Below, in pieces: positions 24,590 through 35,346 of a stretch of 64,000 nucleotides of DNA. Both the position numbers and the translations under genes were made by a program. Origin of the DNA: Acanthacorydalis orientalis (Eukaryota; Arthropoda; Insecta; Megaloptera; Corydalidae). The first letter of the stretch is position 1, and each line of letters starts with the position of its first letter. The stretch lies in assembly GCA_034766995.1 (NCBI GenBank), contig CM068313.1:29270825-29334824 (forward strand). The letters are read 5' to 3'. A model generated the notes under the pieces. That model searched no databases. It had not been told where the DNA came from and was given only the letters and a program-made list of their open reading frames with translations.

Positions 24590-24960
24590 CGTTAATTTAT
24601 GTGTATATAGGCTCCATTAGTGCTGAATATTAATAAGGTAGCATAAAAATGATAGAGAGATAAGATTTTAACGCAATGCTACTTAACACAACGTACAACA
24701 CATTAACATCGATTGAATTATGTATGCATACAGCCATGAGAAAAACAGACGTATAAATCATCGTTCAATAAATAATTTACGTGTAAATTGATCAACTTGA
24801 CATAATTTTTTAAATGATTATAGGTGCCGGCGTTTTTGAATTTTGATTGGATTTATTGATCGCTTATGATTATAGAAATCGATACTTGATCATGACATAT
24901 TTATGATCTCCCGAATAAAATTATTTAAACTGGATGTGCAATCTGTGAGAACGTATCAGT
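24590..24960. promoter_or_regulatory. GC-richer island, candidate regulatory element
   Basis: Mixed composition with TGATCATGA and ATCGAT words and GGTGCCGGCG (24823-24832). No coding signal. Confidence 0.27.
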
Positions 24961-26101
24961 TGTACAACTCTTGTGAGTACGATTCAAATTTTATGATAAC
25001 ATATTTCCGATATCATTTATGAAATTTCCTTTTTTCTTTTATACGAACCGAGCACCATGTAGACAAATACAATAAATAATATTATGTTCAGGTGTGTTCA
25101 AACTATTATATCTTGTTCGATGTTAATATGCCGGTAGATCTTCTTAAGCATATTAAGTTTTATTATCTTGTAAGAATTTTGTTAAATATTTTTCATTCCA
25201 ATATATTTTTGTTATTAATAACTGGATTTCTTATCTAATATCTACATGTGTTTATTTTGTATATTATCCAATAAGTTATTTATTGCCAGTTTTATAATTC
25301 TGATAATAATTCAACATTTCTTAAATATTTTAATGAAAAATTTCAAAAATAAATAACAAATTGAAAATGTCAAAGAATATTTGTTATTGTACAAAGACCA
25401 AACGTTTTTCGACCAAGAAAAAATGTAATAGTATTAGTAAAAATATAGATAATAAAATATAAAACAAAATGTAAATAAAAATAAAATATATCGAATAAAA
25501 TATATCTTCAGACAAATAATTATATTTCTTTTACTATTTTATTATCATTGGATATAAAGTAACAGCACAAAATTTGTTAACTTTATGTAAAAAAATATCA
25601 GACATCAATAGAAACATGAGTAAAGCAACCCATCGAGTTGATTTGGAATTAACGTAAATAATTCCGGATGTAATACAATATTAGAAAATTGTGCAATTGA
25701 AAATGAAATAAAATTCTTCAATTTGAAAGTCATATATTTTATAGAAAAAATTCTTTCACGTTTATTACATCAAGATAATATTTTTTTGATACTGTCTGTT
25801 TTCAGATTCAGTTTTACGAATTCAATGAAAATTTATGACTTTATATATATATATATAAAAATACATAAATATATATAAATATCATGTTATATCAATGAAT
25901 AATCAATAAAACGTTAAAGAATAGTTAAATTGTTATATGTTTTCAAATATATTTCTGCCTAAAAGTGTCAAGTTACATAGAGTTAATAATGGTATAATTT
26001 TTACTATAATACTAACAGAAGTATATCTCTTTTTAAACTTGTGTTTCAAAAACGTAAGTGTTAGTGTTTTTTTTTTAAAAAGTATTTTGTTTACACTTAG
26101 A

Positions 26102-26103
<2 letters not shown>
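24961..26103. other. AT-rich non-coding stretch
   Basis: Nothing recognisable; short TA run near 25841-25856. Confidence 0.5.

Positions 26104-26149
<46 letters not shown>
26104..26149. repeat. (TA)n microsatellite
   Basis: Pure TA run of about 46 bp. Confidence 0.97.
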
Positions 26150-26152
<3 letters not shown>

Positions 26153-26659
26153 ATCTTGTTATAAACTTGTGTATTTGTTTACATTGTTTAACAAAGAAAT
26201 ATGTCTTTTGAAGAGTAATTATAAAGAATTTGGTTACTAATGATATCAAACGTAAATAAAATTTATTCTTTAATAATAAATTCTAATATTCAAATATACA
26301 TATATTTTTTATTTTAAATGTGCGATGGTGATAAAATATAAGCATAATAAATAATGACATTAATGAGAAATGTATTCTAATGTGAATCTATTTTTATAAT
26401 TTATATTCATAAATTAGAAAAATGTAGCACACAAATTGTATAAGTAAAATATATGTGCTAGAGAAAATGTTATTTTCGTTTTCATAGTATAGTAATTAAT
26501 TAATAATATATAATAAGAAATATCTTTTACTGTAAGTTTTCATTGTTCTAAAAAACTAATAATATGACTATTGTAAATGAAAAATGAAAATCTATATTTT
26601 ATATGTGCACTATTTAAATACAATAATCAAGAATCATTTTCTCAATTTATTTAATGGTA

Positions 26660-26661
<2 letters not shown>
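26150..26661. other. AT-rich non-coding stretch
   Basis: Nothing recognisable. Confidence 0.5.

Positions 26662-26723
<62 letters not shown>
26662..26723. repeat. (TA)n microsatellite
   Basis: Pure TA run of about 61 bp. Confidence 0.97.
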
Positions 26724-26725
<2 letters not shown>

Positions 26726-26919
26726 CTTTAAAATAAGTTGTAATTTCTTAATAATCTATAATTTTTGAATTCAAGTGTATGTTTAAAAGTAATAAAGCTA
26801 TTTATATAAATTGAATAATAGTTTGTAAGGTAAAAAAAAAATTCTTACGTCCTATTGTTAAATTATATAAACGCAATCACCATTGATAATTGAGAAAACA
26901 TATTTCTTTTTAATTAGTA

Positions 26920-27160
26920 TCGTATATATAAACGTGTGCAGAGATCTGAGCCATATTAAGGAAATTTTCATAATAAAGAATGTAATATTGTCGACCACCA
27001 TGCTCGAAAGAGTTAAAAAAGTACTTGTTGATTGTTAACGACATGTTTAACAACATTATGAATGTCACTTTTGTGGACCCGCATGACCTGTGTCATGACC
27101 CATCTAACATTGATTACACGGCCACCTATGTCGCCTGTCATTGAAATAAAGTTGATTTTT
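26920..27160. promoter_or_regulatory. GC-richer island with a CATGACC direct repeat
   Basis: CATGACC occurs at 27082-27088 and 27094-27100, giving TGACCT and TGACCC half sites in direct orientation 6 bp apart; TGTGGAC (Runx-like) lies just upstream. A frame of about 55 codons ends at a TGA near 27143-27145. It resembles no known protein and is of chance length. Confidence 0.35.
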
Positions 27161-27667
27161 TATGTATAAATTTAACTAATTGAAATACAAAGATACAGTA
27201 TTGTCAACAGAGTAATGTTACGTAGTCAACAAAGTAGATTTGTAAAGATGTGAATTGATTGATCAATTATGTAATCAATAACAATACATTTGTATTCAAT
27301 CGTTTTCATATAGTGGCATGTAAAAGATTCTATTTAAAAAAAATATTGTTGTAACTTTCATATATGTATTTCGTTTAAATATTCAATTCATTTTTATTAG
27401 TAATTATTTCATTTTGGTTTTTCATACATTTGTAATCCAATTTTATTATAAAAAATATAGTTTCAGTTTATATAACCGATCTAAACATTAAATTATTATA
27501 AATAACGAAAATATATTACGTTTATTTACGAAAATATAGTATATCATTTTAACATTTGAATGATGAGATATATGTTTGATAAATTTCAATTTTATTAAAA
27601 TGTTTACTTGTTGAAATAATTTGTGAATCTATCGAATTTTTAGACATTCTATGTACATATACATACA

Positions 27668-27672
<5 letters not shown>
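27161..27672. other. AT-rich non-coding stretch
   Basis: Nothing recognisable. Confidence 0.5.

Positions 27673-27704
<32 letters not shown>
27673..27704. repeat. (TA)n microsatellite
   Basis: TA run preceded by TACATACATATATG. Confidence 0.95.
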
Positions 27705-27710
<6 letters not shown>

Positions 27711-27952
27711 ATCTACAGAGATAGTCATTGTTAAATATGAAAAGGTATTCTGTAGGAAAAAATAAAATAAAAAATGCCACCTTCAGAAAAATAATCATTA
27801 ATATTTAAACTATTTTCATCTACAAATATAGTTTTCATATAAGTTCAAATGTAGAATTTTAAATTTAGATCTTAATATAAAAGATTCGCTAGATACTAAT
27901 TTATTATCTAATAATTATATATTTCATAATTTGACTGTTGATACAGAATTTA

Positions 27953-27977
27953 ATATATATATATATATATATATATA
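27953..27977. repeat. (TA)n microsatellite
   Basis: Pure TA run. Confidence 0.93.
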
Positions 27978-28078
27978 ATGCTATATTTTTGGAGACTAGT
28001 AGTGAATACAAATAAAATTCGTTGTAACATTGTATTATAAAAATTATATTTTTAAAATTTAGAGAATATAAATAATAA

Positions 28079-28083
<5 letters not shown>

Positions 28084-28131
<48 letters not shown>
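28084..28131. repeat. (TA)n microsatellite
   Basis: Pure TA run of about 48 bp. Confidence 0.97.
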
Positions 28132-28133
<2 letters not shown>

Positions 28134-29836
28134 GTTAAAAGAAGTAAAACTGATAGAATATAATTGCATATCAACTAATATAAAATAAAAAAATTATAAT
28201 GCATGCAATATAAATAAAAATTATATTAGAAAAGAAATGATGAATATTTAAGAATGACAGTTGCAAAACAGTAAATAAAATAATGTAATATTATGCATAT
28301 CAATGTAAGAATGTTATCAATTTTAATCTTATAATAATATATATATATATATTATCAATATATAGTATTATATTTAATACTAAATGCCAATAATAAAAAA
28401 AATAACTGTATGCTTATGTTTAAAATATACTTTCCAGTTGATAATTGAGTACAGAGTTTAAGGTTGATTGTGTTTTACTTTTAATGTCTTGTTCAAGATC
28501 TTATCATTTGACAAAAACAAACGATGAGTTAAGCTTTCAAATTGTCTTAAAAATCATGTTTATTTAATTTATACATTTTTACCTTGTAGTTTTTTATATA
28601 TTATATTAACATCGAAGAAGTACTCTACTGCATACTTTCACGATTTTTGCTAGATATTATTACATAAAATATGATTAAATAAATTATCTTAATATTTTGT
28701 ATTAAATATAATCTAAAAAAATAATTAAGCCCGAAAGGTATAACTCACTTAATAATCAAATAATATATAATAAAGATTTAATTTATTAATATATGAAAAA
28801 ATACATTAACTGTGTTGTACACCCATTAACAGAAAAAACGCATACATTCTTTGTTAAATATCGATAAATTATAAGATAAATTATAATTGAATCAAATCAA
28901 AATAGTATAGCCTACGGTCATTATATCGAATAATGTAGCGGAAACGTTTGACAGGTAGTTAATTTCCGATTTTTGCCGTGAGATAAGAATTTGAAAAATT
29001 AATAATTATGATAACTCTTGTTATTGTACATTAATATAACAAATTACAATTCTTCATAATACTACACATTAGATATATCTAAGCTTAGCGTAAAGTGTAA
29101 ATTAAAATGCAGATGGAATATACTCTATTAAGATATATTAATCAATTTTAATTATTTAAACATGCAATATAGAAACTGGATCTGTCATAAACGTGATTAT
29201 CGATTGCTTTTTACATGACTTCAGTATCGGTTATTATATATTGGCATAATCGAGAAAAAATCGCATTAATGTACTTTCAAATAACATGATTCTAACATAA
29301 GGATGGCAAATAATATTAATAATGTTCATATTTACAGAAAAAAAATTGCAAGAAAAATGTTACTTTTAACTTATTTTTGAACTGTAAACGAACCAAATTT
29401 ATATATTGCATTGTACGAGAATTAATACAATATTACGAGTATTTCTATTAAAGATTACTTGTACTGCATTTTAATACAAAAATATAATGAACTATCCAAT
29501 GTTTTTTTTTTATATTTGTGATATAATAATTACAATATCCTTTTTAAAAAAAATTTAATTTATTTAGAAATAGTTTTATTAAATTAAAAACGTCTCGTTG
29601 AAATATAATTCTCTAGTAAAGCGAAAAAAAATCATATTAATATAATAAAATAGATACATACAAGAATAATATTTACATGTAATTTTCAATATTCACGTGC
29701 TTTAATAATACTTGATAAATAAAATTTTATATATTACTATTTTAAGAAGTAAATTTTGTAAATCAATTATATTCATTGATTTTAAACATGTATCTGAAAA
29801 ACATTTTCATAAAAATATATCAAGTTAAATTTTTAC
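28132..29836. other. AT-rich non-coding stretch
   Basis: A small mixed patch at about 28905-28990 carries several CG words; otherwise nothing recognisable. Confidence 0.5.
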
Positions 29837-29849
29837 CAAATAAGATACC
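29837..29849 (+). repeat. target-site duplication, left copy
   Basis: CAAATAAGATACC, identical to 30744-30756; it borders the (GAA)n-tail end of the minus-strand retrotransposon. Confidence 0.9.
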
Positions 29850-30743
29850 TTTTTCTTCTTCTTCTTCGATGGCACTTCAGCCCAAATCGAGCCTTTCGCT
29901 CCTCAATACTCTGCCTTCAGACATCCCTCTGCATAGCAGTCCTTCTTCAATTCCTTACTCTCAACAGTTCCACTGCATCCTTTTCTACATTGTTTATCTA
30001 TCTGAGTCTTGATTTGCCCAAGGTCTTCTCTTGACTAGTTATCCAATCAAGGCCCTTTTTGGTACTCTTGAGTCTGACATGTGCTCGTATGACCTACTAA
30101 TTGCAGGTAGAGCATTTTTATAAAGACCAATAGTTTCGGTTCCTTATAGAATTTATATAATTCGAATTTGTGGCGTATTGTTCATATACCTCCATCGTTT
30201 ACTGACCCAAATATCGTTCTCAACATTCTTCTTTCGAAGATGTCCAACATTTCTGCGGTCTTAGATGATATAATCGACACTTCACCTCTATAAGATATGA
30301 CAGTACGGATGAGGGTTTTATACAATCGGATTTTGGTCTTCCTTTGCACATTTTTGGATTTCATTATGGGCAAAAGCAAGAAATATGTTCTATTTCCTGA
30401 TACTATTTGTTTTTGATTTTCTTGAGATTTCTTATTTTCACTGATGATTTTGGGCCATGGTATGTGAAGTTGTTTGCAACCTCAAAATTGTAATCATCGA
30501 TAGTGACGTTTTGACCTAACCTACTCTTTCATTTTCTACTTTGCAGCTTGCAGTTTGATTTAATTCTTATTTATTCTAAGACCAATGTTTGCTGCAGTGG
30601 TCTCAAGGGATCCAAAAACTTCTTTAATGGCAAATATATATCTTCCCATTATGTTTAAATCATCGGCATATTTCGCTATTTGTTGTGCTTTTTTAAGTAT
30701 TATGGAGTTCACGTTTACTGGGATGGTCCGTTCTGCGTGTTCA
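29850..30743 (-). pseudogene. degenerate 5'-truncated non-LTR retrotransposon (reverse-transcriptase fragment)
   Basis: Read on the minus strand, the first segment is open from the element's 5' end to a stop at 30562-30560 and carries KYADDLNIMGR, the catalytic YADD box of reverse transcriptase (complement of 30659-30670), then the typical GSLETTAANIGLRINKN. A second segment (30379-30182) in the same frame has TKIRLYKTLIRTVISY and FERRMLRTIFGSV, the conserved post-RT region. Further on come a GHTS-like motif, KRRPWGKSR and VEKDAVELLRVRN. At three places a stop stands where relatives have Trp (for example near 29947), and there are frameshifts between segments. The 3' end is (GAA)n (TTC on the plus strand, 29854-29866). 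A 13-bp target-site duplication flanks the element. The endonuclease and the RT N-terminal half are missing, so it is a dead 5'-truncated copy. The clade (RTE-like versus another) is uncertain. Confidence 0.92.
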
Positions 30744-30756
30744 CAAATAAGATACC
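30744..30756 (+). repeat. target-site duplication, right copy
   Basis: CAAATAAGATACC, identical to 29837-29849; it borders the 5'-truncation point of the element. Confidence 0.9.
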
Positions 30757-31038
30757 AATAAGATAATATTATTATATAAATAAATTTTAAATATTGAATA
30801 AAAGTAAAAGTATAATAGATTTTTTAGTGTTATATTATTTAACTGACTGAAAGTAGATTTAATTTGAAAACAATTAGAAAGTTAAATAAAATATCTCCAG
30901 CTATTTATTTATTTGTAAAGTATATATTTTAAAATTAATTAGTCAATTTTAATAAATCCAAAAAAAATAAGTTTTTATTTATGTAATAATTTATTTTAAC
31001 AATATAAGATGAAAATGGTTTTATTTTCAGTTGATTAC

Positions 31039-31046
<8 letters not shown>

Positions 31047-31090
<44 letters not shown>
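31047..31090. repeat. (TA)n microsatellite
   Basis: Pure TA run of about 44 bp. Confidence 0.97.
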
Positions 31091-31094
<4 letters not shown>

Positions 31095-31259
31095 TTATAT
31101 GAATATACGTATATACTGAAATTAATTATTTGTAAAAAGATAAAATATTTACAATAAATTGTAAATATTTTCATTTAAATTGTAATTTAGTGGATGCCAC
31201 ACACATATGACTGGCAATAAATATAATTTTAGTTTGATATTATTAGTAAAGATAAAGTA

Positions 31260-31930
31260 AATTTAATTTTACAAGTTGTATAAAATGTATAGCGGCGACA
31301 TAACACTGACACCGACGCAAAAAGATGCGGAAGTTGTGCATCAGATATGTACGAGTACGTACGATGGCGAGCGTGCAGATTTTTCTAAAACACGAAGTAA
31401 AATCGCGAATGGCCGTTTGTTTTCGGTCATTTTGCAGTATTACCAGCGATAGCGGCGGCACAACAAAGGCGGCTTATGGGTCACGGGTCGACTACAGGTC
31501 ACACCATAATTATACAATACAATAAACCGGCGGCCAGGTCCAGTCAGTCGCAACTCGTGGATATTCTCACTGTCATGTGAACACGTATTGCCGTTCGTCA
31601 TCGTCATCATCATGATGATCATGATCATCATCATCGTCGTCATCTTCTTCTCCGTTATTGTCTATGCTCATCATTTTTTTTTATCTCTATTGTGATTTAT
31701 GGAGAACGTTGCCGGCCAGGTCGCGTGATACGGGTATATCAAGAACCAGATAAAAAAAGCATATATTCTCGCGCGTACTTAATTAAGATCTGGTTTGTTT
31801 GCATATTAATGCATGTAAAATGATACCGTGGTTCTTTATCATAGGCGTGATCTCTTAGCATTTCTATTTCCTGGATTCTTGAAGCGATTTTTTTTACTCG
31901 TTTCAATTAGCTGACCGTTAATTATTGTTT
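31260..31930. promoter_or_regulatory. largest GC-rich island, candidate regulatory element or promoter
   Basis: About 670 bp, strongest at 31300-31570, rich in CG dinucleotides and words such as GCGGCGGCAC, CCGGCGGCCAGG and GCCGGCCAGG. It holds CAGTCAGTCGC (31541-31551, initiator-like TCAGT) about 30 bp after an AATTATACA word. It also holds the 20-bp palindrome ATGATGATCATGATCATCAT (31612-31631) inside a CAT/GAT-rich tract (31598-31650). Frames on both strands (31325-31525 plus; 31243-31461 and 31440-31643 minus) show no domain; the last is mostly Met/Thr/Ile from the CAT repeats. Could be a promoter or 5' exon of an unannotated transcript, or an enhancer. Confidence 0.38.
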
Positions 31931-32661
31931 ATTCTTGTATAGACCGTGAAAAGGGGTGTTATTCTTCAATTAAGGTTTAATTTGAGCACTAGGCATCATT
32001 AGAAGTAATATTATTAATGCAAAAACAACGTGCAGGAATTTTTATTCATTTTTTTACTTTTGTCTAACTATACTCGTACATCTAGAATGTACCATAAATA
32101 TTTTAACTTTACCTATAGCCGATTATAAAATCACGAAGATAATATCATTTAATTAAAATTTTAATGTTTACCGTAAGTGCATTATTGAACATCGAGGTAT
32201 TTTAGACATTAATTATTAAAATAATAATATTTCTTATACTATTAATTAATTAATTTTGCATTTAACTTTTCAGTTTCGGGAACAATTTAAATTCATTAAA
32301 AATAATATTAAAAAATAATACTTTCATAAAAATACTTATAATTGAAACACGTGTAAAGAATTTCAAATATTATTTTAATACATTTTTTTTCATAAATTTT
32401 GAAAATTATCTATAAGAACCTATAGTTATGATTGAAATAATTTCATTTAAATTAAGAAAATAATATTGAAAAAACTGTCTTAAATTTTTTTTCAATAAAT
32501 AGGAAAACATAAATTTTAATAAAGTGATTGGATATTAAGTAATATGTTTTTTAAATTATAAATTTATTTTTTAACTTGAATGATTCAGTTTTAATTGAAA
32601 TTGCAAGTCAAATATTTAATCATTGGTAATACAAAAATAATTATCAGCTTAAGAAATGAAC
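31931..32661. other. AT-rich non-coding stretch
   Basis: Nothing recognisable. Confidence 0.5.
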
Positions 32662-32694
<33 letters not shown>

Positions 32695-32747
32695 CATAGA
32701 AAATATATATATATATATATATATATATAGAAAAAGGGAGAGAGAGA
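32662..32747. repeat. (TA)n(GA)n compound microsatellite
   Basis: Two TA runs (32662-32689, 32704-32729), then AAAAAGGGAGAGAGAGA. Confidence 0.95.
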
Positions 32748-32869
32748 ATGGTTATAAAATTTAAATATGTGTATATGTGTTATTTTATTTCGCAAAGTTA
32801 TTTTTTTAAAAAAATAATACATGAATATATAAAAATGGTTTGAAGTCTAGAGCAAATAAATAACAAAGT

Positions 32870-33020
32870 ATCAGATCATACTGTTAAAGCTATGTCATCA
32901 TCTAGATTCATGTGTTTGAATACATTCAGCGCGTGTCTTCTTCATTACGTTACTCAGACGTGAGTTAGGTCAAGATGAGTGCTATGATATATTATGTACA
33001 AAATGTCATTCTAAGAATAA
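32870..33020. promoter_or_regulatory. small GC-richer island
   Basis: Mixed composition with GTGAGTTAGGTCAAGATG (AGGTCA half site). No coding signal. Confidence 0.24.
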
Positions 33021-33382
33021 AACATAAAACGTATGGTAGAAGGTTTTATGAATTGTTTCTGTTGTATTATTTTTGTTGAAGAAATTCTCTTAAACAAATT
33101 CAGTCTTTTTATATTCATAGTATGTTGTAGAAATTATTGTTTAAGTAAAAAAAAGTATGTTTTACTTTAAATGTAAAGTAAATATTACTTTAAAAACTGT
33201 AAATTCAATTTTATTAATATACGTTTTTTAAATAAAAAAATATTATTGTTATAGATGAGCTGTAAATATTACTTTTTTTAATATTTGATCTTTTATATTA
33301 TAAATATAGTGATTCAATTTATGTTTCTACATGGGAGTATTGAAAAGGAGGGCAGGGGTTGAGAAAAGTCATGTTATTTTTT

Positions 33383-33438
33383 ATTTAGTATTTTAGTTCA
33401 ATTCAATACTAAAATACAATTGAACTAAAATACTAAAT
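33383..33438. repeat. perfect 21-bp inverted repeat (hairpin), 14-nt loop
   Basis: The left arm 33383-33403 (ATTTAGTATTTTAGTTCAAT plus one T) is exactly the reverse complement of 33418-33438. The loop (33404-33417) itself contains TACTAAAATA, another copy of part of the arm. Two further U-G wobbles would extend an RNA stem at the base if transcribed from the plus strand. A fold-back element remnant, a small MITE or a structured RNA are possible. Confidence 0.95.
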
Positions 33439-33659
33439 GGAGGATCGCATATTTTTTTTAAATTTTTGCGTTTTTTTAATACTTTCGTGTGGAAGCCTAA
33501 GTTGAATCACCTATATGTAAGCTAAATCATTACATTAACATTTCAAAAATCATAATTACCTCTCTTAGTATTATCTTTATAATAATTTAACCAAGGATAC
33601 AAATTTTTCATTTAATATTTAATGTGTACTAACTTTTACTATTCATATTTTTTTTAAGA

Positions 33660-33730
33660 GCAGATTGAGGAAGGGGATCGGCTAAAACTAAAGTCCTTGT
33701 TTCTTACTGAAACCCCTATCAATGGTTTTG
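33660..33730. other. short GC-richer patch
   Basis: A purine-rich patch (AGATTGAGGAAGGGGATCGG) with no recognisable origin; it could be a diverged transposon fragment. Confidence 0.15.
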
Positions 33731-33821
33731 TTATCTTAAGCTGGTGTATTTATGATTATTATTTTACGGACATGAATAAATATTTAAAGTGAACTATATT
33801 ATATTATCTGATTCTTCATTT

Positions 33822-33824
33822 TCT

Positions 33825-33892
<68 letters not shown>

Positions 33893-33941
33893 GACACACA
33901 TGCACACACACGCACACACACACACATATATATATATATAT
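33822..33941. repeat. (CT)n(TA)n(CA)n(TA)n compound microsatellite
   Basis: CT run 33822-33847, TA to about 33888, CA-type repeats 33891-33925, TA to 33941. Confidence 0.96.
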
Positions 33942-34229
33942 GCACGTATATTGACAAATGGCAATTAGTTTGCCTCAGTGTTACCTTGTTTTTTATTCAT
34001 TTTTAATAGCATATTTAATTACAATATCGAATACAAAAATTCAAAACAAATTTGTACATAATTATAAAAATAAGTAGTTAAGCAGGTCAGTACACAAGCT
34101 ACTACTCAATGACGTGCCATCAATATATTTCAAGTTACATACAAGAAAGTGTATGCAATCATGACCTTATGTATATATTTAGTAGTTATTATATAGACTA
34201 AAAATGCTGTCATGAACTTTAATTAATGT

Positions 34230-34500
34230 TTAAATTCCTTCTTCTTTTGTTGATATCAATCATAAGGCGCCACTTGAAAAACTCTGCTTGTACTTATTTA
34301 TTCTTTAATTATACATAATGTAAGATTTGGTATCTAACGAATCTTGTATGTCATTGTATTTGAGTTCGTACAGATCGAATAGGTCACCTCATCAGCGACC
34401 TCTGCGACCTAAGGTTCAGCTATCTTTAGTAGTAAATTGCTCGCACTTCTTATAGGTCGATTAGGTTATTTAGGTTAATACAAATGTACAACATGAATCA
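34230..34500. promoter_or_regulatory. island with phased nuclear-receptor-like half sites
   Basis: TAGGTCACCT at 34380-34389, GCGACCT at 34395-34401 and 34404-34410 (9-nt period), and TAGGT at 34453, 34462 and 34471 (9-nt period) sit within 100 bp. They include AGGTCA, AGGTCG and their complements. Such arrays are typical of nuclear-receptor response elements. The 5' end of the patch (34237-34290) may be a separate transposon scrap. No coding signal. Confidence 0.38.
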
Positions 34501-34630
34501 TAATATTGATTCATGGTTATGTCATTACAACACGAGATTTATTCGAAATGATACTTGTTTTCTGTAGTCTCATATGTGTATAGTATATTTTGTATTTATG
34601 GAATTAATATGTGCACATAGCGTAATTTTG

Positions 34631-34669
34631 TTAAAATAAACTTAACTTATTAATTTAAGTTTATTTTAA
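34631..34669. repeat. perfect 15-bp inverted repeat, 9-nt loop
   Basis: TTAAAATAAACTTAA (34631-34645) is mirrored exactly at 34655-34669. Confidence 0.93.
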
Positions 34670-35319
34670 ATATTCATTTCATATATAATATTAGTTAAAA
34701 GAACAATGATGTTTTCTCTGAAAAATTATCGTAACTAAGTTGAAAAAACTTTATTGAAAAAATCATTTTTAATGATTTTTAATGTCATAATCAAATTGAG
34801 ATTTCAATTTGGAACCTGTTTGATATTAATTCACATTAAATCTATTTTATGGTTAAAAAACTTTCTATTCGTATACAACAATTAGTATTTTTTGCAGCTG
34901 GTGATCGATACTGATATAATTTGTTATTGGTGATTTATGAATTCGAATAGAAAAGTAAATAATGGTTAAGAAGTTGTTTGTCGAATTTTAATTTAAGTTG
35001 CATTATGAAAAGATTATAAACAATTTATTACCTGACATGTACCTTTTTGTTTTTTTATTTAATAATTACAAATAAAATACACGAAATTATAGATATTTGG
35101 TGATTTCATATTGAAGTCAATCTGTACAGATAAAAAATTCTTACTCTTTCTGTAAAACATTTTTTCCTAGGGCCTTATTATTAAAGCTGTACAAATAAAA
35201 CTCGGAGAAAAATATTTATCTGCAATACGGAATTATATTGACTTAAACAATTTAATAAATATTTTGTTAACAATAACTAATGTAATTTAAGTGTTTTACA
35301 TTGTAACCCAAAAAGTTAG
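34670..35319. other. AT-rich non-coding stretch
   Basis: A short tandem TTTTTAATGA duplication near 34766-34785; nothing else recognisable. Confidence 0.45.
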
Positions 35320-35346
35320 TATATATATATATATATATATATATAT
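35320..35346. repeat. (TA)n microsatellite
   Basis: Pure TA run. Confidence 0.95.

Noticed and set aside
29776..30012. 78-codon plus-strand Ser/Leu-rich frame
   Set aside because: Antisense to the degenerate retrotransposon and its (GAA)n tail.
31440..31643. Met/Thr/Ile-rich minus-strand frame
   Set aside because: Produced by the CAT/GAT triplet tract; no protein family has this pattern.
34453..34479. Insect telomeric repeat (TTAGG)n
   Set aside because: Only TTAGG-like words with a 9-nt period, not the 5-nt telomeric period.
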